Assembly: GCA_040776905.1 (NCBI GenBank)
Contig: JAXGZQ010000001.1
Location: 62,001 to 126,000 of the forward strand
Reading direction: 5' to 3'
DNA from: SLHU01 sp009929975
Lineage (GTDB): Bacteria > Bacillota > Clostridia > Saccharofermentanales > UBA5734
DNA length: 64,000 bases
Both the position numbers and the translations under genes were made by a program. Shown piece by piece: positions 52,946 to 62,231 of this stretch (its first letter is position 1; each line of letters starts with the position of its first letter). The notes below the pieces were generated by a model. That model saw only the letters and a program-made list of their open reading frames with translations, did no database searches and was not told the DNA's origin.

Positions 52946-54355
52946 TCATCCAACGATCGTCCGGCCAGCCGGATAGACAATGTCCCGCCTGCCGTCATTT
53001 CCGACCGCCAGTGAGATCGCGAACGCCGCCGGACCGACCCGCCCGATCAGCATGATCGGGATGAGAACCACCAGACTGGCCGGCTGCAGATTCGAGGTCC
53101 CGGCCGCGGACAGGCCGACAGTCGCGAAAGCGGAAACCGTCTCAAAGAGAAGGTCGAGAAAACGGAGCTGGCCTGCCGCGACGGCGGCTCGTTCCGTGAT
53201 GGTCAGCAAGAGGGTTCCGCCGAGGATCAGGGCCATCGCCAGTCCCATCACGGCGAAGGCCCGTGTGAAAATCTCCCTGGCCAGCCGGTGGCGGAAGATC
53301 ACGATATCCTGACGCCGCTTCATGTCGGAGATGACGGTCGCCAGGATCACCGCGAATGTGGTGACCTTGATCCCGCCGCCGGTCGAGCCCGGAGCGGCGC
53401 CGATGACCATCAGCATCACGCTCATGAATTTAGAACTGGCCGTCAGGCTGGACTGATCAATGCTGTTAAAGCCGGCGGTTCTCGTCGTGACGGACTGGAA
53501 GAACGCCGCCATCGGCCGCTGGGCCGCCGGCAGCGATCCCATCGCCTGCAGATGGCTGGTATTGTCGGCTTCAGTCAGGAAGAAGAAAACCGTACCGGCC
53601 GTAATGAGCAGTCCGGTCATAATCAGAACCACACGTGAATGAAAATTGAGCTGGCGCTGTTTCGGCCAGCTGAGCAGATCAGACCAGACGACAAAGCCAA
53701 GTCCGCCGATGATGATCAGCAGCGAGGTCAGGAGGAGCAGCACCGGATCATCATTCCAGGCCGTCAGGCTGGAAAACGGACCGGATACATCGCCATGCGG
53801 ATCAAACCCGGCATTGCAGAAGGCCGAAACCGCCTGGAAAATGCCTTTGAGAATCCCGTCACGCCAGCCATAGACCGGAACCATCCGCCAAGCCAGCAGC
53901 ACCGCGCCGGCCAGTTCAACGCTGAATGTGATCAGGACGATCCGGCGGATCAGGTGCAGGACATCGGAAAACTCGAAATTGGCAACGGATTCCTGCGCGA
54001 CGATCATCGTGCGCAGGCTCGCCTTGCGGCGCAGCAAAATATAAAAGAACGTGGTCACGGTCACCAGGCCGAGACCGCCGATCTGGATCAGCGCCAGGAT
54101 CGTTCCCTTGCCGAACGCCGACCAGTAGATTGCCGTGTCATGAATGACCAGTCCGGTCACACAGGTGGCCGAGGTCGCTGTGAACAGAGCCGTGAGCAAT
54201 CCGCTGCTGCGGCCGCTGACGGTCGCGAAGGGCAGGCTGAGCAGCAGTGTACCGATCGCGATGACCAGAATAAATGACACGAGGATGATGCGGGCCGGCT
54301 GGGCCTGAATCCAACGCATCACTTTATTTTGCTTTTCCTTCAGTTTTACTGCCAT
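52946..54355 (-). CDS. ktrB: Potassium uptake channel subunit KtrB/TrkH family
   Basis: A 469-residue membrane channel of the superfamily of K+ transporters with four pore loops. Recognisable filter segments are ATSATCVTGL near residue 60, SAFCNAGFDPHG near 190, TRTAGFNSID near 295 and FATVGLSAAG near 415, each with the selectivity Gly. It is of the shorter KtrB type. It is the last gene of a six-gene cluster and lies 13 bases after a RCK gating subunit. Confidence 0.92.
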   Translation of the reverse strand: MAVKLKEKQNKVMRWIQAQPARIILVSFILVIAIGTLLLSLPFATVSGRSSGLLTALFTATSATCVTGLVIHDTAIYWSAFGKGTILALIQIGGLGLVTVTTFFYILLRRKASLRTMIVAQESVANFEFSDVLHLIRRIVLITFSVELAGAVLLAWRMVPVYGWRDGILKGIFQAVSAFCNAGFDPHGDVSGPFSSLTAWNDDPVLLLLTSLLIIIGGLGFVVWSDLLSWPKQRQLNFHSRVVLIMTGLLITAGTVFFFLTEADNTSHLQAMGSLPAAQRPMAAFFQSVTTRTAGFNSIDQSSLTASSKFMSVMLMVIGAAPGSTGGGIKVTTFAVILATVISDMKRRQDIVIFRHRLAREIFTRAFAVMGLAMALILGGTLLLTITERAAVAAGQLRFLDLLFETVSAFATVGLSAAGTSNLQPASLVVLIPIMLIGRVGPAAFAISLAVGNDGRRDIVYPAGRTIVG

Positions 54356-54368
54356 GCGTCAAACTCCA

Positions 54369-55031
54369 TCAGCGGACCATGCTGCGCCAGATCGTCTCAA
54401 ATTCCTTTTCATCGCAGACCATGAGCATCATATCACCGGCATGCATGAATGTGCTGCCGCGCGGCATCTCGACCCGGCCGTCATCACGGGTGATCAGGAC
54501 GACTTTGCTGCCGCCGGGAAAATCGTGCTGCTCCAGGGTTCTGCCACAGGCTGAGGAGCGGGCTGACAGCCGGAACTCAACGATCCGCTTGCTGGTCTTC
54601 TCAATCTTGAAGACCGTGCGCATCCCGATGAAGTCAATCTCCTGCTCGATGATATCGGCCAGTATCTGGGTACCGGAATAGACCTTATCGACCCCGAGCC
54701 GATAGAACATCTCCGCGTTTTTCGGGTTATTGACCCGGGCAACGGTCATTTTCACATTAAAGCAGCGCTTGGCGATCTCACAGCCGACCAGATTATTCTC
54801 ATCCTTTCCGGTCACCGCGATATAAAAATCAGCTTCATGCGCGTCGATTTCTTCCAGCATCTTCATGCTGGTGCCATCGCCCTGAAACACCTGGACGGCG
54901 TCAAAATCGGTCGCGATGCGCTCACAGACGCTTTTCTGCTGTTCGATCAGCACGATATGGTGCCGGTATTTGTGCAGGATCCGGATCAGGTGATACGCCA
55001 GCGTTCCTCCGCCGACAATGATAATCTTCAT
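54369..55031 (-). CDS. RCK/KtrA-like regulatory subunit (second of a pair)
   Basis: A 220-residue cytosolic protein with a TrkA-N Rossmann domain (1-120) and a TrkA-C domain (about 140-215). The nucleotide motif is VGGGTLAYHL, where the third Gly of GxGxxG is replaced by Ala, so binding may be altered. Such subunits open KtrB-type channels in response to ATP or NAD(H). It follows its paralogue after 9 bases and precedes KtrB. Confidence 0.88.
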   Translation of the reverse strand: MKIIIVGGGTLAYHLIRILHKYRHHIVLIEQQKSVCERIATDFDAVQVFQGDGTSMKMLEEIDAHEADFYIAVTGKDENNLVGCEIAKRCFNVKMTVARVNNPKNAEMFYRLGVDKVYSGTQILADIIEQEIDFIGMRTVFKIEKTSKRIVEFRLSARSSACGRTLEQHDFPGGSKVVLITRDDGRVEMPRGSTFMHAGDMMLMVCDEKEFETIWRSMVR

Positions 55032-55040
55032 TGAATACTC

Positions 55041-55649
55041 CTACTGCAGGCTGACGAGAACCAGACGATCGCCCGCCTCGATTTCAAGTTCCGGGCTGGC
55101 CAGGATAAGAACACCCTGGCGCAGAAGACCAAAAATCATTTTATCCGGACTGGCTTCCAGTTCTGAGATGGTTTCCCCTGCCCAATCTTCCGTGATGGCC
55201 ATCTGGGAAAACAGGACACTGTTCTGATAAATCTGAATCTCCCGCTCGTCTTCCTCACGGCTCAATTTGCGCAAAAACGCCTGGACAGTGAGATCAGTCG
55301 AGCCGACGGTATTCAGTCCGAACGCGTCAAAGACCTGGCGATTGGCCGGATTGAAAATGCGGGTGATCGTCAGTGGCACATGGAAGACATCGGAAGCGAT
55401 CTGCGACACCATGATATTGATGTTATCGGTCTGGGTCGCCGCGCAGACGACATCAGCCGTCTCAATTCCCGCCTGGCGCAGGATATCACGGTCGATCGGC
55501 ACACCGATAATCTTGACACAATCCAGGTGATCCGCGTTGTGCATCAGTTCCTGATCGCCTTCAACGATAACGACATCATGATCCTGCGCCAGCAGTTCCG
55601 CGGCCAGTGATGAACCGACTTTTCCACATCCCACGACAATGATCTGCAT
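55041..55649 (-). CDS. RCK/KtrA-like regulatory subunit (first of a pair)
   Basis: A 202-residue protein with TrkA-N (VVGCGKVGSSLAAELL, complete GxGxxG) and TrkA-C (ending IEAGDRLVLVSL) domains. Together with the next gene it supplies two different single-RCK proteins for one channel, so a mixed gating ring is possible. AGGAA precedes the ATG. Confidence 0.88.
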   Translation of the reverse strand: MQIIVVGCGKVGSSLAAELLAQDHDVVIVEGDQELMHNADHLDCVKIIGVPIDRDILRQAGIETADVVCAATQTDNINIMVSQIASDVFHVPLTITRIFNPANRQVFDAFGLNTVGSTDLTVQAFLRKLSREEDEREIQIYQNSVLFSQMAITEDWAGETISELEASPDKMIFGLLRQGVLILASPELEIEAGDRLVLVSLQ

Positions 55650-55732
55650 GTTGATTCCTGTCTTTCCTTTGCGAGTTTATTTTCAGTGTATCAGATGTCC
55701 GGACGAGTTGCCATCGCGCAGCCGGCCGACGC

Positions 55733-57184
55733 TTAGATACTGATCCGGCGCCAGAATGACGGCATGAACAAAATCATCACCGGAAAAATCTCCAGCCGGC
55801 CGATCACCATGCATAAGCTGAGAACGGCCTGGCTGAACGGTGAAAAGCCGGCATAGTTGCCGATCGGTCCGACCGCCCCGAGTCCGGGGCCGATATTGCT
55901 GATGCAGGCGATGACGGAGGTGACCGCGGTATCCAGATTCGGTGAATCCGGCGCGACCAGCAGGATCGCCGCCAGCATGATCAACATATAGAAGAGGATG
56001 AAGGCCGATACCCCGTGCAGGATGCGTTCATCAACTGCCTTGCCGCCCATCTGGACGGTATGGAATGACTGCGGATGCTTGATCCGCACCATTTCGCGGC
56101 GGATGATCCGGCCGACCATCAGCAGGCGGATCATCTTGATGCCGCCGCCGGTTGAACCGGCACAGGGGCCGATCAGCATCAGGGCGACCAGGATGATTCT
56201 GGCGATCAGGGGCCAATTGTTGAAGTCAGCGGTCGCGTAGCCGGTGGTCGTCACAATCGACGCGACCTGAAAAAACGCCTGGCGCAGCGAGCCGCCGACC
56301 GAAGCGAAATTCTCCGAATACAATGACCAGCTGATGATCAGGATCGAACCGAGTACGACCAGCGCGTACAGGCGCAGTTCAGCGTCTTTGACCACATCGC
56401 GCCAGCGTCCGCGGACCAGCTGGTAATGCAGGGTAAAACTGACGCCGAAAAGCAGGACGAAAACACCGATGATCAGTTCAACCGCCAGGCTGTCAAACGC
56501 CCCGACACTGGCGTTATAGTTGGAAAACCCGCCCGTCCCGGCTGATCCGAAGGTGTGGATCAGCGCGTCAAACAACTCAACGCCGGCCAGTCCGAGGAGC
56601 AGGATCTGCAGCAGCGTGAGACCGATATAGAGGCTGTAGAGAATTTTCGCGGTCTGGCCGATTTTCGGCACCAGTTTTCCCGGAGATGGACCCGGGCTTT
56701 CCGCGCGCAGAATGTGCAGGGCCCCGCTGCCGAACATCGGCAGGATCGCCAGGGTGAGCAGGAGAACACCCATGCCGCCGATCCAGTGGGTAAAGCTGCG
56801 CCAGAAAACCAGACCGCGCGGCAGCGACTCGACATCGGTGAAAATACTGGCTCCGGTTGTGGTAAAGCCCGATGTCGACTCGAACAGGGCCATGATGAAA
56901 TGATCCGTCGCGCCGGCGAAATGAAACGGCAGCGCGCCGAAAAACGACATGACCAGCCAGCCCAGCGCGACAATCGCGAATCCGTCACGGGCGAAAAGGC
57001 GCGGCTGGCTGGCCTGAATCCTGAACAGGGGAAATCCGATGACCAGCAGGATCAGAATAGTCGCCAGGAATGACGCCGTATCCCCTTCATGGTAATACAG
57101 TGAGATGATGACGGACGGAATCATGAAAACGGCCTCAGCCAGCATCACGATTCCCAGACTGCGGATGACAGCGCGGTAATTCAT
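55733..57184 (-). CDS. trkH: Potassium uptake protein TrkH
   Basis: A 483-residue K+ channel subunit. Filter segments are SSGFTTTGASIF near 108, GSAGTGGFSNYN near 215, TTTGYATADFN near 310 and ISNIGPGLGAVG near 425. It overlaps the upstream trkA by four bases (ATGA). It is the TrkH-type companion of the full-length TrkA, in contrast to the KtrB-type gene at the operon end. Confidence 0.93.
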   Translation of the reverse strand: MNYRAVIRSLGIVMLAEAVFMIPSVIISLYYHEGDTASFLATILILLVIGFPLFRIQASQPRLFARDGFAIVALGWLVMSFFGALPFHFAGATDHFIMALFESTSGFTTTGASIFTDVESLPRGLVFWRSFTHWIGGMGVLLLTLAILPMFGSGALHILRAESPGPSPGKLVPKIGQTAKILYSLYIGLTLLQILLLGLAGVELFDALIHTFGSAGTGGFSNYNASVGAFDSLAVELIIGVFVLLFGVSFTLHYQLVRGRWRDVVKDAELRLYALVVLGSILIISWSLYSENFASVGGSLRQAFFQVASIVTTTGYATADFNNWPLIARIILVALMLIGPCAGSTGGGIKMIRLLMVGRIIRREMVRIKHPQSFHTVQMGGKAVDERILHGVSAFILFYMLIMLAAILLVAPDSPNLDTAVTSVIACISNIGPGLGAVGPIGNYAGFSPFSQAVLSLCMVIGRLEIFPVMILFMPSFWRRISI

Positions 57185-58563
57185 GGCGCTTCTACCATTG
57201 AGCCTTCCGGAATCACAATATCATCCAGATCAGACAGGGCATGGACCCGTGTCACCAGAATCACGCGGTCATCTATCTGCATGACATCATTGCCGTGAGG
57301 GATGATGATCTCATTCTGACGGACAATCGTCGCGACCAGAACGCCTTTGATCAGATTGAGATGGCGCAGGCGGATATTGAGAAACCAGCGGTCCTCATTG
57401 ATGATGAACTCGACAATCTCCACCTGCCCCCCGACGATCTTATACAAGGCTTCCACACTGTTGCCTGTCGCGTTGTTCAGGCCGCGCACATAGCGGATAA
57501 TGTGGTTGGCGGTCAGCAGACGCGGACTGACGATGCTGTCGATGCCCAGAGAGCGGATGATATCGCTGTAATTCATCCGTGTCACTTTGGCGATTGTTTT
57601 CTGGACGCCGGCCCGCTTGGCCAGCAGCGCCAGGATCAGATTATCCTCGTCCCGGCCGGTCATGGCGACGAACGCGTCCATATCCGCCATGTTCTCTGAC
57701 AGCAGCAGGTCCTCGCTCGTACCATCCCCGTGGATGATCAGGACATTGGGCAGCAGTTCATTCAGTTCCTGACAGCGGTCCCGGTCAATCTCCACGATTT
57801 TCAGTTTCATCCCCATATTGAGGATCTGGCTGGCCAGATAATAGGAAACACGGCCGCCGCCGACCACCATGACATTGCGGATCCGTGTCGCGCATTTGCC
57901 GATGGCCTTGCAGAATGTATAGGCATTGGCCGTCTTGCCGACAACATAAATCGTGTCATTGACCCGGATCTCGGATTCACCGTCGGGAATGTACACCGCG
58001 CCGTCACGTTCAATGGCCCCGATCAGGATCGGTGTATTGAAACGGGCGTGAACTTTCTTCAGTTTCATGCCGGCGATCGGATCTTCCGGTCCGATATGCA
58101 GCTCAACCAGCTCGACCCGGCCCTTGGCAAAACTTTCGATATTCATCGCGGACGGAAATTGCAGCAGGCGGGCCATCTCATAGGCAGCCGACTGTTCCGG
58201 ATTGATGATCATGTCCAGGCCGAGTTCCTTGCGCAGCAGCGAGAGCTCGCTGGCATACTCGGGATCCCTGATCCGTGCCACCGTCCGCTGCGCGCCCAGT
58301 TTCTTGCCGGTCAGCGCGCAGACCATATTCATCTCATCGCTCGATGTCGCGGCGATCAGAAGATCCGTGGTCCGGACACCGGCTTCAATCAGCACCTTGA
58401 CACTGACCCCGCTGCCCCTGACACACATGACATCCAGCTGGTCAGCCGCCCGGCGCAGGGCTTCCGGATCCTTATCAATAATCGTGACATCATGATCTTC
58501 CTGGGACAGATTTTCGGCCAGCGTATAGCCGACCTTGCCATCGCCGACGATGATGATATTCAT
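57181..58563 (-). CDS. trkA: Potassium uptake regulatory protein TrkA
   Basis: A 460-residue protein made of two TrkA-N/TrkA-C units. The first half has IIIVGDGKVGYTLAENL. The second has VMVVGGGRVSYYLAS, in which the third Gly is Ser. It is the NAD(H)-binding gating subunit of TrkH. It overlaps the stop of the RNA methyltransferase gene and the start of trkH by four bases each. Confidence 0.94.
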   Translation of the reverse strand: MNIIIVGDGKVGYTLAENLSQEDHDVTIIDKDPEALRRAADQLDVMCVRGSGVSVKVLIEAGVRTTDLLIAATSSDEMNMVCALTGKKLGAQRTVARIRDPEYASELSLLRKELGLDMIINPEQSAAYEMARLLQFPSAMNIESFAKGRVELVELHIGPEDPIAGMKLKKVHARFNTPILIGAIERDGAVYIPDGESEIRVNDTIYVVGKTANAYTFCKAIGKCATRIRNVMVVGGGRVSYYLASQILNMGMKLKIVEIDRDRCQELNELLPNVLIIHGDGTSEDLLLSENMADMDAFVAMTGRDEDNLILALLAKRAGVQKTIAKVTRMNYSDIIRSLGIDSIVSPRLLTANHIIRYVRGLNNATGNSVEALYKIVGGQVEIVEFIINEDRWFLNIRLRHLNLIKGVLVATIVRQNEIIIPHGNDVMQIDDRVILVTRVHALSDLDDIVIPEGSMVEAP

Positions 58564-59381
58564 GTTTGATCCTCCTGTTGAGGCTGTGCCCTATCACGGC
58601 GGCACATCAGCTCATAACAGAGAATGGCCGCTGCCGCGGCTGCATTGAGTGATTCAGCCCGTCCCGGCATGGGTACATGGATCAGCCGGTCGGCCAGCCG
58701 GCGTGCCTGCTCAGACAAGCCCCGGGCTTCATTGCCGATCAGCAGCGCGGCCGGTGCCTGCCAGGAACCGGCCAGACTGCTCTCGCCCACCAGATCCGCT
58801 GCCAGAATCGGAATCCGCGCACATTGCAGCCATTGACTGACCGCGTCCAGATCAGCGAAACGATACAGCGGGATATGAAAAACAGATCCCATGCTGGCCC
58901 GCAGTACTTTGTCATTCAGCGGAGAAACCGTACCCACGGTCAGCAGCAGAGCCGAAAAGCCGAACGCGTCCGCTGTGCGGATCATGCTGCCGAGATTACC
59001 GGGATCCTGAACCTGATCCGCGATGAGATAGAGGCCCTGCCGATCAGGGACCACCTGGGCCGCGCTCATCGGCGGAGCCGGTACGACCAGCATCACGCCC
59101 TGCGGCTGGCGGGTCTGACTGAGCCGGCGCATCAGATCGTCACTGATCAAGAATCGCTCCGTCCGCTCCGGCAAGCTGTCAGCCAGTGCCTGGATCGCGG
59201 GCTGCCTGCAGGCAGTCTCGCTGACGATGATCTGATCCGGCAGCAGGCCGCTGAGCAGTACATCCTGGCAGAAACGCAGACCCTCGACCAGAACCTGGTC
59301 TGGATCACGGCCCTGAGCCGTCCGCTGCAATGACAGCCACAGCTTGAATCTCGCATTGTCTTTGCTTCTGATCTCGATCAC
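58560..59381 (-). CDS. TrmH/SpoU-family RNA 2'-O-methyltransferase
   Basis: A 273-residue SPOUT-type enzyme. The N-terminal substrate-binding domain (about 1-100) resembles SpoU_sub_bind, with VLVEGLRFCQDVL. The knot-forming catalytic domain has DQVQDPGNLGSMIRTADAFG, LLIGNEARGLSEQ and VPMPGRAESLNAAAAAAILCYE. The target, rRNA or tRNA, cannot be told. The start is GTG at 59381 after AGAGG. It is the first gene of the potassium operon, an association seen by overlap and not explained by function. Confidence 0.92.
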   Translation of the reverse strand: MIEIRSKDNARFKLWLSLQRTAQGRDPDQVLVEGLRFCQDVLLSGLLPDQIIVSETACRQPAIQALADSLPERTERFLISDDLMRRLSQTRQPQGVMLVVPAPPMSAAQVVPDRQGLYLIADQVQDPGNLGSMIRTADAFGFSALLLTVGTVSPLNDKVLRASMGSVFHIPLYRFADLDAVSQWLQCARIPILAADLVGESSLAGSWQAPAALLIGNEARGLSEQARRLADRLIHVPMPGRAESLNAAAAAAILCYELMCRRDRAQPQQEDQT

Positions 59382-59411
59382 AAGTGCCTCTGTCTTTGTC
59401 TGAAAAATTCG

Positions 59412-59434
59412 AAGGACGGGCGGTGCCCGTCCTT
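59412..59434 (-). terminator. Terminator of infC-rpmI-rplT
   Basis: Perfect 10-base-pair stem AAGGACGGGC/GCCCGTCCTT with a 3-base loop, then CGAATTTTT on the reverse strand, 48 bases after the rplT stop. Confidence 0.75.
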
Positions 59435-59481
59435 ATTATCATACTATAAATAAAAAATATGTCATCCCGAAGCGAAAGGCC

Positions 59482-59835
59482 TCAGAGCGCGGCTTTGGCT
59501 TTCTCGCACAAAGCGCTGAAACCAGCCGGATCAGACACCGCGATGTCGGCCAGGACCTTGCGGTCCAGTGCGATATCAGCCCGGTTCAGTCCGTTGATGA
59601 AACGGCTGTAGGACAGGCCGTTGAGACGTGCCGCGGCGTTGATGCGGGTAATCCACAATTTACGGAATTCACGCTTCTTGTTACGGCGGTCGCGATAGGC
59701 ATAGGTCAGTGATTTCATGACCTGCTGATTGGCGACCTTGAACAGCTTGCTCTTATTGCCGAAATAGCCTTTCGCCTGGCGCAGTACCTTTTTATGACGG
59801 GCACGGGCCCGGACGGATCTCTTGACTCTTGACAT
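59482..59835 (-). CDS. rplT: 50S ribosomal protein L20
   Basis: The 117-residue protein has the usual length and segments, such as VKRSVRARARHKKVLRQAKG and LWITRINAAARLNGLSYS. In Bacillota L20 also represses its own operon by binding the leader. Confidence 0.98.
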   Translation of the reverse strand: MSRVKRSVRARARHKKVLRQAKGYFGNKSKLFKVANQQVMKSLTYAYRDRRNKKREFRKLWITRINAAARLNGLSYSRFINGLNRADIALDRKVLADIAVSDPAGFSALCEKAKAAL

Positions 59836-59886
59836 GATGGTTACCTCCCGTATCGTATCTCAGCCGATCTGACTGATTGTTTTCGC

Positions 59887-60084
59887 TTATTTGTAAGGAA
59901 TCATTTGACGAACGACCTGTGCATTGGCTGGCGAAACGACAACGGTTCCACGCAGATTACGCTTGCGTTTCGTGGACTTCTTGGTCAGAATGTGTTTTTT
60001 AAACGCCTGAGCACGAAGTATTTTACCGGTTCCGGTAACCTTGAATCTCTTTTTTGACGAACTGTGTGTTTTTTGTTTCGGCAT
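59887..60084 (-). CDS. rpmI: 50S ribosomal protein L35
   Basis: The 65-residue protein starts MPKQKTHSSSKKRFKVTGTG, the family N-terminus. The start at 60084 follows GAGGAGG; an upstream in-frame ATG at 60123 is not used. Confidence 0.97.
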   Translation of the reverse strand: MPKQKTHSSSKKRFKVTGTGKILRAQAFKKHILTKKSTKRKRNLRGTVVVSPANAQVVRQMIPYK

Positions 60085-60180
60085 TTGCTTTCCTCCTCTG
60101 TCTTTCCATTGGTTCAATGGCATCAGATTCAGACCCTGCTGCCAGGATCGAACCTGTTAACATGTTCTGTTTCTGATGAT

Positions 60181-60702
60181 TTATTCTTTGTTCGGCGCCA
60201 TGAACATGACCATGTTCCGGCCTTCCACCCTCGGCGGGCGGTCGACTGTCCCAAATTCACTGCACGCGTCGGCAAACTGCTTCATCACATCAAAGCCCCT
60301 GTGGGTATAGGCCATTTCCCTGCCGCGAAAGCGGATCACAACTTTGACCCGGTCTCCGTCTTCCAGGAATCGACAAGCATTTCTGGTCTTATATCCGAAA
60401 TCGTGTTCTTCTGTTGTCAGCTTGACACCGACTTCCTTGACTTCCGTCACCTTCTGCTTCTTCTTGGCGTCACGTTCCTTCTTGGACTGTTCGAATAAAA
60501 ATTTGCCATAGTCCATGATTCTGCAAACCGGAACTTCCGCCTGCGGCGCGATCACGACAAGATCGAGTGAAAGATTCTCGGCCATCTGCCGGGCCTGTGA
60601 GGTCTCGACAACCCCGACCATATTTCCTTCACTGTCAATCAGTCGAACCCGTGGATATCGGATACTGTCATTCGTGATATGACCTTTGTTCTGCTTGGCG
60701 AT
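60181..60702 (-). CDS. infC: Translation initiation factor IF-3 with a non-canonical ATC start
   Basis: IF-3 of 173 residues, with the family segments ITNDSIRYPRVRLIDSEG, CRIMDYGKFLFEQSKK and EVKEVGVKLTTEEHDFGYK. No ATG or GTG stands at the expected N-terminus. ATC at 60702-60700 lies nine bases after GGAGG, and ATT at 60708-60706 is the only other near-cognate choice. Use of ATT or ATC is the known self-control device of infC. The ATG-started frame from 60810 would run through the attenuator hairpin and is rejected. Confidence 0.93.
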   Translation of the reverse strand: MAKQNKGHITNDSIRYPRVRLIDSEGNMVGVVETSQARQMAENLSLDLVVIAPQAEVPVCRIMDYGKFLFEQSKKERDAKKKQKVTEVKEVGVKLTTEEHDFGYKTRNACRFLEDGDRVKVVIRFRGREMAYTHRGFDVMKQFADACSEFGTVDRPPRVEGRNMVMFMAPNKE

Positions 60703-60848
60703 AAAAATGCACCTCCAATAAAAAAATAAGAGCTGATGCTTTGCATCCGCTCCAACCCGAAACCTCAACCGTAAAACCGGCTGTTGTGTCTGAGATGAAC
60801 CTCTTCGCAAGGGCTTGAGGTGAGAAGCGGACGCTTCTGCTTGTTAAC
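60703..60848 (-). ncRNA. infC operon leader with attenuator (L20 leader type)
   Basis: From the inferred start near 60848 the leader folds extensively and ends in an intrinsic terminator: GAGC-G-GATGC-AAA-GCATC-A-GCTC (60730-60752) followed by TTATTTTTTT just before the infC ribosome binding site. The position fits the L20 leader of Bacillota, in which L20 stabilises the terminator. The full consensus was not checked. Confidence 0.78.
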
Positions 60849-60854
60849 ATCGTT

Positions 60855-60883
60855 ATTTTACGTGCTGCCGCCTTGTCTGTCAA
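60855..60883 (-). promoter_or_regulatory. Promoter of infC-rpmI-rplT
   Basis: Perfect TTGACA (60878-60883), 17-base spacer, TAAAAT (60855-60860). Confidence 0.8.
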
Positions 60884-61035
60884 GTTCTTTTTATGTTATC
60901 GTGATGCAGATGGCAGCCGCTGATCCCGGCGGCGGCCCAACAGCGAGCCGTCCGGCCGTTCAGAGCGGCTGTTTCCCTTCTCGCGTTACGGTATGCGCCC
61001 GATCAAGCGTAAATTGAGCCATTGAGGATGTCAGA

Positions 61036-62217
61036 ATGATAGCAAAAGCAATCACCGATCAGTTGGAACAGGGTTCATGGATTCGCCGTATGTTCGAGGA
61101 AGGCAACCGGCTGCGCGCGATCCATGGCGCGGACCATGTCTATGACTTCAGCCTGGGCAACCCTGATCTTGAACCGCCGGAAGCCGTCCGTCAGGCGATC
61201 ATCAGTGAAGCCGGACGTCAACAGGCCGGCAGCCATGGTTATATGAGCAATGTGGGCTATGCCGGAGTGCGTGAGGCGATCTCCCGGCAGATCAGCCAGA
61301 CCAGCGGCCGGGCCGTTGAGGCGGACGCGGTCTGCATGACCGTCGGCGCGGCCGGCGCGCTCAATGTCACGTTGAAAGCCCTGCTGGATCCGGACGATGA
61401 AGTGATCGTCATCGCTCCTTATTTTGTCGATTACCTGTCCTATATCCGGAATCACGGCGGCCGTCCGGTCGTTGTCGAAGTCAGCCGCGCGACACTCGTC
61501 CCCGATCTCGACGCGGTCGAGCGGGCGATCACGCCGAAAACCAAGGCGATCATCATCAATACACCGAATAATCCCACCGGCATGGTCTACAGTGAGGGTG
61601 ACCTGCGTGCGCTCAACCAGGTGATCGATGCCCAGGACCATCCGATTTACATCATCTCGGATGAACCCTACCGTGAGCTGGTCTTCACCCAGCGGCCCGC
61701 GCCGTCAACCATGGCCTGCCTCAACCAGGTGATTGTCTGCTACAGCTGGAGCAAGTCCTTTTCCCTGCCGGGCGAACGGATCGGCTATGTCGCGGTCAGC
61801 CCCGGCTGCCACGATTATGATCAATTGAAAAAAGCATTGGGGTTCTGCAACCGGGTACTCGGATATGTCAACGCGCCGGCGTTTTTCCAGCGGGTGATCG
61901 AGCAGTCGCTGAACGCGCCGGTTGATGTCAGCCGCTATCGCAAACGCCGCGATCTGCTGGCCGGAATTCTGCGCCGGGCCGGATTCAGCTTGCGCATGCC
62001 GGAAGGCGGCTTCTATCTCTTCCCCCGCTCACCGCGTGAAGACGATGTCGCCTTTGCCGAAGTCTGCGCGGCCGAACATGTGCTGGTCGTTCCCGGGACC
62101 GGTTTTGGCTTTTCCGGTTATTTCCGCCTCTGCTTCGCCGTACCAGACGCGGTGATCGAAGCGTCTGAACCGGCCTTCCGCCGGATCGCGGAAAACGAAG
62201 GCCTGCAGCCGGGCTGA
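61036..62217 (+). CDS. Class I/II PLP-dependent aminotransferase
   Basis: A 393-residue fold-type I enzyme. Key residues are Asn in NTPNNPTGMVYS, Asp/Tyr in IISDEPYRELVF, the PLP Lys in CYSWSKSFSLPGERIGYV, and the carboxylate-binding Arg in FSGYFRLCFAVPD. It is of the aspartate aminotransferase type, and several amino acids could be substrates. It stands alone on the forward strand between two reverse-strand units. Confidence 0.9.
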   Translation: MIAKAITDQLEQGSWIRRMFEEGNRLRAIHGADHVYDFSLGNPDLEPPEAVRQAIISEAGRQQAGSHGYMSNVGYAGVREAISRQISQTSGRAVEADAVCMTVGAAGALNVTLKALLDPDDEVIVIAPYFVDYLSYIRNHGGRPVVVEVSRATLVPDLDAVERAITPKTKAIIINTPNNPTGMVYSEGDLRALNQVIDAQDHPIYIISDEPYRELVFTQRPAPSTMACLNQVIVCYSWSKSFSLPGERIGYVAVSPGCHDYDQLKKALGFCNRVLGYVNAPAFFQRVIEQSLNAPVDVSRYRKRRDLLAGILRRAGFSLRMPEGGFYLFPRSPREDDVAFAEVCAAEHVLVVPGTGFGFSGYFRLCFAVPDAVIEASEPAFRRIAENEGLQPG

Positions 62218-62231
62218 TCGTTCCCGGTGAA

